Of a stretch of DNA of 64,000 nt, positions 57,633-64,000 are shown piece after piece. The notes under the pieces are model-generated. The model was not told where the DNA came from, made no database searches, and saw only the letters and a program-made list of their open reading frames with translations. Location: assembly GCA_944324675.1 (NCBI GenBank), contig CALUXE010000001.1, positions 70,694 through 134,693 on the forward strand. The letters are read 5' to 3'. This DNA comes from an uncultured Elusimicrobiales bacterium. Its GTDB lineage: Bacteria > Elusimicrobiota > Elusimicrobia > Elusimicrobiales > Elusimicrobiaceae. The position numbers and the translations under genes are program-made. Position 1 is the first letter of the stretch. Every line of letters begins with the position of its first letter.

Positions 57633-59230
57633 TTCTTGTCCTCCTTCTCGCATCTCAAGGAGAATTTTGTGCCAAGTACAAAATCTTTCTGCTGCTGTTT
57701 TAAAGGAGCCGTAGAAAAATCGTACGATATTGTCGCCCTGCCTTTACAAAGATCCGCCATCTCGGGAGTGGAATCTACCACGGTTCTGAATCTATTGCCC
57801 AACGCTAGTTCCTTCTCCCTGCCCGAAAGCACGCTGGCGACCCCTTCCATTCTTATGTAACTTTTCTCCTTCAGCCTGGAAGCGCCGGTATCATAGGGAT
57901 ATCTTATATCAAGTTCCGTAAGCCACATCTCGGGCGGCAAAATGGCGGGCAGTATAGAGAGTTTCTCCGTATAATTAACAGGTTCCAAATAAGCAGACAA
58001 GGATTTAACCTTCCTGCTCATTGCGCTTACCTTATCCTTTATTTGTGAGGCATACAATCCCTCGAAGTCTGCTATCTCCTTCGTACTTGCAAATGTCTGC
58101 GCTGATAAGGCTTTTAATTGGAACATAGCCCTTATTTGAACAAAACCGCACCATATTATCAGCAAGACAACCAACATTAAAGCAAGTTTCCACAGCGTTA
58201 CCGTGCTGCGGATTTCCTCATCGGAGGACCTGTTCTTGCGGTACAAATCTATATCGGGAACATTCTTGTTGACGAACTTCAAACACGCCCCTATCGCCGC
58301 CATCTCCGCAAAGCCCTCAACCCTAAAGCCGAAAATGTCGGAAATTTTCCACGTCCTTACGTGGCGTTTGACCTCGCTTTCCAATATTGGAGCCCAAAAG
58401 TCCGCTTCATCCGAAATTACCACAACGTCTTCAAACGGATTTTTTTCTATCTGCTTGGATATGAAATCCATGCAGTTGTTTACTTCCAAGCGATTCCTGT
58501 TGCCTATCGCCTTTTGGACTTCCACTTCCCGCATTAAAACCGGAGCATTGTTCAAAGCGTATAAGAACTGGCCGGTATGCGCCGTAAAATTGGCGTATAT
58601 GCAGCCCTTGCCAGAAACATTCTCCTTATCGGTCTGATTGAAAAGCCTGTATATCGATATCGGCGAGGTTTCCACCGCCACCAAATTAAGGCCTATGTTT
58701 TTCATCCCCGCTTCAAGCACTTGCACTATACGGGCCGAGGTCATGGAAAACACTACGCCCAAATGTTTAGCCTTGCTTAATCCAGCATAAAACGGATAAA
58801 CGTAATAATCCGATACGCCTCTCTCAAACGGATAGTGTATATATTTGCGCGCTTGTAGAGGAATGGTATTCTTCCAGTATCGGCGCGGGGTATCCTGCAT
58901 AACAAAGTGGCGGTGTATGCTGAAATTGGAGGCTAGGGTAATAACAACGTTTTTAGTCGCCCATTGCTTGCTGTCTATAATTTTCTTTATCGGGTCAAGC
59001 CAATGTTTTGGCGTCGAGAAAAAACCCTCGTTTAGATCTGCGGGTTTCAATACGCCGGGCGGAATTTCCCCTACCGGCAGTTTTATCAGAGAATCTATCT
59101 CCAATCCGCCGGATTTCTCCCGCACCTGCGCCACATATACATCCGTCAACGATATGTATATGCCTATACATTCTTTATAGTTAGTCCTCTTGATGCCAAG
59201 GGAACTGTCTATCGTAGAAGCAAAAGACAT
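57629..59230 (-). CDS. Fused PilM-PilN pilus assembly protein
   Basis: About 533 residues in one frame. Residues 1-325 resemble PilM, an actin-like ATPase on the cytoplasmic face (CIGIYISLTDVYVAQVREK, CIYANFTAHTGQFLYALNNA, then GFAEMAAIGACLKFV at the end of the fold). At 326-335 the sequence PDIDLYRKNR resembles the PilN N-terminal motif that docks in PilM. A membrane helix at 347-366, a coiled coil and a periplasmic PilN-like domain follow to the end. In most bacteria these are two genes. The stop overlaps pilO by ATGA. No frameshift is needed. Confidence 0.82.
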   Translation of the reverse strand: MSFASTIDSSLGIKRTNYKECIGIYISLTDVYVAQVREKSGGLEIDSLIKLPVGEIPPGVLKPADLNEGFFSTPKHWLDPIKKIIDSKQWATKNVVITLASNFSIHRHFVMQDTPRRYWKNTIPLQARKYIHYPFERGVSDYYVYPFYAGLSKAKHLGVVFSMTSARIVQVLEAGMKNIGLNLVAVETSPISIYRLFNQTDKENVSGKGCIYANFTAHTGQFLYALNNAPVLMREVEVQKAIGNRNRLEVNNCMDFISKQIEKNPFEDVVVISDEADFWAPILESEVKRHVRTWKISDIFGFRVEGFAEMAAIGACLKFVNKNVPDIDLYRKNRSSDEEIRSTVTLWKLALMLVVLLIIWCGFVQIRAMFQLKALSAQTFASTKEIADFEGLYASQIKDKVSAMSRKVKSLSAYLEPVNYTEKLSILPAILPPEMWLTELDIRYPYDTGASRLKEKSYIRMEGVASVLSGREKELALGNRFRTVVDSTPEMADLCKGRATISYDFSTAPLKQQQKDFVLGTKFSLRCEKEDKK

Positions 59231-59247
59231 CTTACCCTCTCTTATAG

Positions 59248-61086
59248 TTAATAGTCGTAATTGGCCGCATCGTCAGGCACGGCTGCCGCGCTGTCAAAAG
59301 CGGCGGCATTACTTTCATATCCCCCGGTCATAGCATCGTATCCTGCGGCATTGCCAGCCGCGCCCGTATTAGCGTTATATCCCGCGGCGCCATTATTAGG
59401 CATAGCGCCATTACTAAAAGCGCCCGCGTCATATCCCGCGGCGCCGGGCATATTTACGGTATTGTATCCCGTGTCATACCCCATTCCCGTATCGGTCGAA
59501 GCCGGATTGGCATAGCCGTCGGTTGAATAGGTGCTCAAACCGTAATCATCCATCGGCATACCGGCGGGTTGTTCCATCATAAAGCCATCGGCTGACATAG
59601 CGGAAGCGCTTTCCAATTTGTCCGCGCCGGACTGCCTCATGGCTTGAGGCTTCGTCCATAAGCGTTCTTTTGTATAGTCCAGTTTCGGTTCCCTAGCAGC
59701 AGGCTGCTTGGCGGCTTTGGCCGCTTTTTCCTTCTGAGCCGCGCTTTCCAGCAGTTCCACTTTGCGCCTTACCACTTTCTCCCGGCCTTCAGTATCCGTG
59801 GCCCTCAATATTATAGTATAGCTGCCAAGCGGCAATATCTGGCCGAAATATTGTTTCTTTCCGTTCCAAAATATCTGCCTGTATATAGGCCCCTTTCCGG
59901 ACACTTGCCTTACGACATAATATTTGCCGTCTTTGCCGTGCTGTATTATCTGCAAGGTCCAATCCGCAACTTTGTCCGAAGTCTGCACAACGGAGAAATC
60001 AACTACCATGCCTTCATCCTCGTCAGGAGTTATCGTCCTAAACGGATACAACCCCAAACTGAGTACAGGCGGCAAGTTGCGCTCCGGAGATTTTAATTTT
60101 AAATTCGGTTTCGCTGTGTAATCAAATACTATTGAAATGCCTTCCAAATCGCTGAACTTGGCGGGCGGCTCTTCCGTGGTTAAACCCATATTGAAGTTCA
60201 ACTTAGCGCTCGATATGCCCATATTTATCAAATACGAATTCAACGCCACTGTCTGCCTTACGCCCTGTATTGACACATTGTCACTGTATGAACCCGGCGG
60301 CAACAATACAAATGACGGCGTACCGCTCAGTATCATCAAAGAATAAACCTGCTCCAGTATCTCTTTGGCCGATTTCTTAAAAGTTATGCCGTCGTCTTCG
60401 AATATAACGTCCGATTCCATATCAATAGCGTCTATCATACCGCCGCGCATGTATACATTTATGCCTTTATGTGTATTTAATTCCGCCAATACGGCCTCTG
60501 TCATTTCCGCTATTTGAGCGTTGACGCTGTCCTTCCTCATAGCTTTTACTTCCGCGTCTTCGCCTTCGGGCATACTGCTTTTCACTACTATTCTGTCTAC
60601 GGATTTTTCTTTCTCATAACCTTCCGGCCTATATATCGTGGGCTCCGCCACGGGGGCGGGGGCATCCGTCTCTTGTTTTACAGAAGCGCCGACGGGTTTC
60701 TTCGCTTCCTTTACGGGCTCGCCATACCCTTCAGCATCCTTGCCCGCTCTTGAGTCAAATAAAATCTTGCCTTCATGCCCCGTCTCGCGGCTCTTTTCCA
60801 ACTCGGCGTCATAGGGAACCTTTTTGGGGGGTTCCACCCCGCCGCGTTTAAAATGAATCATATTAACATATTCGTTCGCTTCGGAAATCTGTTCAGGATT
60901 GCCTTGGACGAATACGTCAATAAAATTATCCATGGCATCGTCATATTTGCCTTCCTCATACAGCATTTTACCTTTATTGAGCTTTTCCTCCGCTGTCATT
61001 TGAGCGGCGTAAACGGCTGTAAAAACAAAGCATAACGAAAACGCCATCAATGCATATTTTGTTAATCTGCTTTTGATATTATACAT
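59248..61086 (-). CDS. Large secreted protein with TPR-like start and Gly/Ala/Asn/Tyr-rich tail
   Basis: About 612 residues. A signal peptide (1-28, ending VYAAQ) is followed by a TPR-like pair at about 30-70 (KLNKGKMLYEEGKYDDAMDN), a Lys/Glu/Pro linker, and a beta-rich region. That region has an OmpA-like/FlgD-type Ig segment near 405-450 (FWNGKKQYFGQILPLGSYTI, ATDTEGREKVVRRKVEL). From about 480 the tail is low-complexity, with repeated GYD, GYN, AAGY and NNGA. The leader has AAAGGGG, and an extended -10 TGATATAAT gives it a separate promoter. It lies 18 nt upstream of pilMN, so it is in the pilus operon. Possibly a pilus-associated envelope or surface protein; function unknown. Confidence 0.75.
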   Translation of the reverse strand: MYNIKSRLTKYALMAFSLCFVFTAVYAAQMTAEEKLNKGKMLYEEGKYDDAMDNFIDVFVQGNPEQISEANEYVNMIHFKRGGVEPPKKVPYDAELEKSRETGHEGKILFDSRAGKDAEGYGEPVKEAKKPVGASVKQETDAPAPVAEPTIYRPEGYEKEKSVDRIVVKSSMPEGEDAEVKAMRKDSVNAQIAEMTEAVLAELNTHKGINVYMRGGMIDAIDMESDVIFEDDGITFKKSAKEILEQVYSLMILSGTPSFVLLPPGSYSDNVSIQGVRQTVALNSYLINMGISSAKLNFNMGLTTEEPPAKFSDLEGISIVFDYTAKPNLKLKSPERNLPPVLSLGLYPFRTITPDEDEGMVVDFSVVQTSDKVADWTLQIIQHGKDGKYYVVRQVSGKGPIYRQIFWNGKKQYFGQILPLGSYTIILRATDTEGREKVVRRKVELLESAAQKEKAAKAAKQPAAREPKLDYTKERLWTKPQAMRQSGADKLESASAMSADGFMMEQPAGMPMDDYGLSTYSTDGYANPASTDTGMGYDTGYNTVNMPGAAGYDAGAFSNGAMPNNGAAGYNANTGAAGNAAGYDAMTGGYESNAAAFDSAAAVPDDAANYDY

Positions 61087-61127
61087 AGTGTACCCCTTTA
61101 AAGGTATATAAATAACTTCACATTATG

Positions 61128-61136
61128 ATTATATCA
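61128..61136 (-). promoter_or_regulatory. Extended -10 promoter of the pilus operon
   Basis: Minus-strand TGA-TATAAT followed by CATAATGTG gives a leader of about 35 nt. It shares the TATAATCATAA core with ppa and the nucleoside deaminase gene. It probably drives the 612-residue protein gene, pilMN, pilO, pilP and genes beyond. Confidence 0.65.
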
Positions 61137-61163
61137 ATTTAGAGGTATTTGTAAAGCCCTTTT

Positions 61164-63719
61164 TTATTTATCGTCCATTCTTTCCAGTCTGAGCAAGGCT
61201 TGTTCATCGTGCGCGTCATAGGCTAAAATAGCTTCCAAAACTTCCTTGGCCTTCTCCTTTTCGCCCGCCTTCAAATAGGCCGAAGACAACGCAAACGAAA
61301 TCGGTTTCTGATGTTTATGCGCCTTGTAGTGGGACATTAAAATATCTGCGGCCTCATTATACCCGCCGCCATTGTATTTTACTTCCGCCAACAATAATCC
61401 AGCATTAGCGTCCTGCGGATATTCGGCGTAAAATTTCTCCGCTTCCTTTTCCAAAGCGGAATTATATTTTTCCGCCTTTATTTTAGCTCTAAACTTTTTG
61501 AACAGATCGGCTTTCTTTATCAGGCCTTCCTTGGCAAAACCTTTAGCCTCGCATTTTTTTACAAATTCATAATAGTCCGGATTAAAAATATCTTCCGCCA
61601 AAAATTCCGCCCCTTTAACGCAGGGCCCCTCATATTCCCCGCTTTCAAAAGACGCCAGCAAATAAGCCAGTTTTATATCCGTATCGTACGGGAACATCTT
61701 TAAAAGATTTCCCGCCATATCCGCATTATCCGCCCCACGCAATTCGGGCAGCGCCGCCACAAATTTGGACCACGCCTGCGCCGCGGCCAAGTTGTTCGGA
61801 TAGAGCTTTAAAGCCGCTTTCAAATATTCCGCCGCGCCGATATTATCGCCCAATCCGCTCTTTACGCCCGCAGCCCTAAGATAAAATTCATAATAACCGG
61901 GGTATTTTTTTATCCCGCGCAAAGCGTATTGCAAAGCTTCCTGATATTTCCGTTCCTCTATCAAGGCGTTTACCACGCTGAACGCCGCCTCCGCCCTGAC
62001 CGCCGCATTGGCGTCAGCCTCTTTCAAAAACGCCTCCGCTTGAGCGTATTCACCTTTCGCAAACGCCTTATACCCTTTTAGAGCCGTTATCTCCGCCTTA
62101 AAATAACCAATCTGCCAAGCCCCGAACAATACCGCTATCATTATGCCCGCAAACAATATGCCCCACGCGCATACGCCCCCTATTTTTCTTGTCTTTTCCA
62201 CGCAACGAAGATTGTTAAGCATTCCAAATGCGAACCAAAAAGCAAACGCCGTTATCGCCGCCCTGAAAGTTATGTTTAAAGTATTGTCCAAAATAAACGC
62301 CGCAAGACCCGAAGCAAGGCATAAATACGCAAGACGCAAATCTTCGTTTTTCTCCGCGCGCGCAGCTTTTAAAACGCCCCAAAAGCCCAGCGCCAAGAAA
62401 CAGATAAAAGAGATAAATCCCAAAAGCCCGCTTTCCGCCAAAACCTGCACAAATTGATTGTGCGCTTCGTTGGCTTGCGTCTTTAAGCCGCCCAACGCCG
62501 GATTTTTTAGCATAAGCCCGCCTTGGCATAACCCGTAATTCGTCTGGAAAGACGTCAGCCCCTTGCCCAGCAAAGGAGCCTCTTTAAACATCTCAAGCCC
62601 GCATGCCCACATCATCAATCTTTGGTGATAGGCCGCATTAAGTTTATCCGCGGGCGCGCCAAGCCCGAAGGCGGAAGCCTCGTTTAAATCGCTAAGTTCC
62701 GCTATTCTTTGCGACGCCGCGGGCGAATACTCATCGCCGCCCTGACCCGAAGGCCATAAAAAGAATACCGCAAAGCAAACCGCTATCATCGCCGCGGCGC
62801 GCGCTTTGTTCTTTAACAGCAAAACTCTGAAATCCTTAAACAGCAAAAGAAAAACACCCGCGCCAACTACGCCGAGCCAGGAAGAACGGGTCATACTTAT
62901 CGCCAAATATGCGCAAATTATCACAAGTATCGCGAAAAAGGTAAACTTCTCCCCGCCGCTTTTCGCTTTCATATATCTTAAAAATACCATCGGCAGGAAT
63001 ATTACAAGATAAGAAGAAAGAAAGTTCGGATTGCCGAACGTCGATACCGCGCGCGAGCCGAATTCGTAATTGATGTTTATCTGCCATATCATCTCCAAAC
63101 CCGCGTTTTGAAGTATCCCGTATAAACCGCATATCGCGCAGACCGCCGTAAAAACGTCGAGTAGGGCAAAAGGCGTAACTTTGTCCAAACGCTTTAAACA
63201 GACATAACCCGCCCAAAGCCACATAAAGGCCGCGTATATCCAGAAAAACACCCCCGAAAACAAATTGAACAAGAACCACGCAAAACACCATAAAAGCAAA
63301 TTAAAATAAAATTCGCCGCGGAATTTCTCCCATTTCCAAGCGCCAACATATTTGGCCAAAAACCACCCGCCGACAAAAGAAAACACGAAAACATCTCCCT
63401 TCTGGGAAAAATCTCCGATCAAAGCCAAGAACCTTCCGCCCGTCGTCAAATTATAAAACAGAGAAACCAAACTTACCGCGGCAAATAAAAGCATGAACAA
63501 ATCCGCCAAACCGTATGCAAACTTTAACTCCCGCTTGATAAATACCTCAACCGACCAGCAAATCAAAAAACCGCTCATCAGCAAAGCCAAAAGCAGATCC
63601 TGCGCGATATACGGATTTTTGGTCAAATCGGTAAAAAAAACAAGCGGCGCCATAAAAACCGAGCCCGCCAAAAGAAGCTTCCGCGCGATAGTCAAAAAGT
63701 TTATTGTCTTTTCTCTCAT
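61164..63719 (-). CDS. O-antigen ligase family protein with C-terminal TPRs
   Basis: About 851 residues. The first 530 hold about 12 or more membrane helices with a large periplasmic loop in which GLTSFQTNYGLC and NEAHNQFVQVLAESGLLGF appear, the Wzy_C/WaaL signature with its key His and Glu. Residues 560-851 are TPR-like repeats (GYKAFAKGEYAQAEAFLKEA, AAEYLKAALKLYPNNLAAAQ). Such proteins transfer lipid-linked glycan to lipid A or to pilins (PglL/PilO-type O-oligosaccharyltransferases, some with TPRs). Adjacency to the pilus operon makes pilin glycosylation possible but unproven. It is ATGA-coupled to the TPR gene upstream. Confidence 0.85.
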   Translation of the reverse strand: MREKTINFLTIARKLLLAGSVFMAPLVFFTDLTKNPYIAQDLLLALLMSGFLICWSVEVFIKRELKFAYGLADLFMLLFAAVSLVSLFYNLTTGGRFLALIGDFSQKGDVFVFSFVGGWFLAKYVGAWKWEKFRGEFYFNLLLWCFAWFLFNLFSGVFFWIYAAFMWLWAGYVCLKRLDKVTPFALLDVFTAVCAICGLYGILQNAGLEMIWQININYEFGSRAVSTFGNPNFLSSYLVIFLPMVFLRYMKAKSGGEKFTFFAILVIICAYLAISMTRSSWLGVVGAGVFLLLFKDFRVLLLKNKARAAAMIAVCFAVFFLWPSGQGGDEYSPAASQRIAELSDLNEASAFGLGAPADKLNAAYHQRLMMWACGLEMFKEAPLLGKGLTSFQTNYGLCQGGLMLKNPALGGLKTQANEAHNQFVQVLAESGLLGFISFICFLALGFWGVLKAARAEKNEDLRLAYLCLASGLAAFILDNTLNITFRAAITAFAFWFAFGMLNNLRCVEKTRKIGGVCAWGILFAGIMIAVLFGAWQIGYFKAEITALKGYKAFAKGEYAQAEAFLKEADANAAVRAEAAFSVVNALIEERKYQEALQYALRGIKKYPGYYEFYLRAAGVKSGLGDNIGAAEYLKAALKLYPNNLAAAQAWSKFVAALPELRGADNADMAGNLLKMFPYDTDIKLAYLLASFESGEYEGPCVKGAEFLAEDIFNPDYYEFVKKCEAKGFAKEGLIKKADLFKKFRAKIKAEKYNSALEKEAEKFYAEYPQDANAGLLLAEVKYNGGGYNEAADILMSHYKAHKHQKPISFALSSAYLKAGEKEKAKEVLEAILAYDAHDEQALLRLERMDDK

Positions 63720-64000
63720 ATTCCCCCAGCAGATCTTATCCCTCTAAGATGATTTTGCGCCACGGCGTCGTTTCTGTGTTTGGCGATATACAGAGGATTG
63801 GAAACTTCCTCGGGGCCCTCGATATAGAGGCTTACCCAATTTGCCGCGCGTCTGTAATCGTTATGTTCCAAAGCGATGTTGGCAAGCTGATAATAGGCAT
63901 TATCGTAAGTGGGATCAAGCAATAAAGACTTCTTTAAAGACTCTTCCGAAAGTTTATAATACTGCTCCGCCTTATCCTTGTTCCCTTTTTGCACCTCGTA
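63716..64000 (-). CDS. TPR protein, C-terminal part (partial)
   Basis: The reading frame enters from beyond the right edge, so the N-terminus is missing. The visible 95 or so residues contain one clear tetratricopeptide repeat pair (AEQYYKLSEESLKKSLLLDP, AYYQLANIALEHNDYRRAAN) and end HLRGIRSAGGI. It is coupled by ATGA to the O-antigen ligase-like gene, so the two are probably co-expressed. Confidence 0.75.
   Translation of the reverse strand, partial: YEVQKGNKDKAEQYYKLSEESLKKSLLLDPTYDNAYYQLANIALEHNDYRRAANWVSLYIEGPEEVSNPLYIAKHRNDAVAQNHLRGIRSAGGI

Noticed and set aside
1-64000. CRISPR array, insertion sequence or toxin-antitoxin module
   Set aside because: No regularly spaced direct repeats, transposase motifs or paired small toxin-antitoxin frames were seen on reading both strands.

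Overview
The window is one continuous stretch of chromosome from a Gram-negative (diderm) bacterium. It carries outer-membrane genes: LolA, Tol/Ton energy transducers, the Kdo synthesis and Lpt lipopolysaccharide export genes, a secretin and a beta-barrel-like protein. Coding density is high, with many ATGA overlaps, and AUA is used freely for isoleucine. The many GFTL-type prepilins and the other gene content are most reminiscent of gut Elusimicrobiota (Elusimicrobium-type). That placement is an inference from recollection, not a demonstrated assignment. No IS element, CRISPR array, prophage or rRNA gene was seen.

Layout. 1-8.7 kb (+): end of accB, a small winged-helix gene, ftsK, lolA, pgsA, pgpA-like, tolQ/tolR/tonB-like genes, membrane proteins and an epimerase, closing with tRNA-Ser. 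8.8-12.7 kb: ppa, a DUF4491 protein, a nucleoside deaminase with a PatB-type lyase/aminotransferase, and a small membrane protein. 12.9-17.5 kb (+): a SpoIID-like TPR protein, a glycosyltransferase and an acyl-CoA dehydrogenase. 17.6-22.7 kb (-): tRNA-Lys, tRNA-Leu and trigger factor; then rbfA-nrnA-truB-ribF and tRNA-Met. 22.9-31.8 kb (+): a DUF885-like protein without its metal motif, a MATE transporter, then a lipopolysaccharide operon (kdsA, a 57-codon membrane protein, kdsD, lptC, lptA, lptB) followed by lysA. 31.9-36.2 kb (-): an envelope protein, a DUF192 protein, efp and two tandem M24 peptidases. 36.3-39.9 kb (+): a flavoprotein, a tiny Cys/His protein, a membrane protein and a TPR protein. 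40-43.1 kb (-): an ORF6N protein, a response regulator, a gamma carbonic anhydrase and a UPF0104 flippase-like protein. 43.2-46.1 kb (+): uvrA.

From 46.3 kb to the right edge (-) lies a type IV pilus / type II secretion-like locus. Read in its direction of transcription it has a TPR protein and a TPR-bearing O-antigen ligase-like protein, a large secreted protein with a Gly/Ala/Asn/Tyr-rich tail, a fused PilM-PilN, PilO, PilP, the PilQ secretin, PilB ATPase, PilC platform, five prepilins, one prepilin-like protein lacking Glu5, and a secreted HELTH metalloprotease. A separate prepilin gene follows. No PilT retraction ATPase or prepilin peptidase is in view. Between the metalloprotease and the last prepilin, on the opposite strand, is a promoter-to-terminator unit for a structured non-coding RNA of about 160 nt that I cannot assign.

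Two themes recur. First, at least eight genes have a -10 hexamer only 6-8 nt before ATG and no Shine-Dalgarno, predicting leaderless mRNAs next to ordinary leadered operons. Second, two envelope proteins look like family members that lost catalytic residues (SpoIID-like and DUF885-like).
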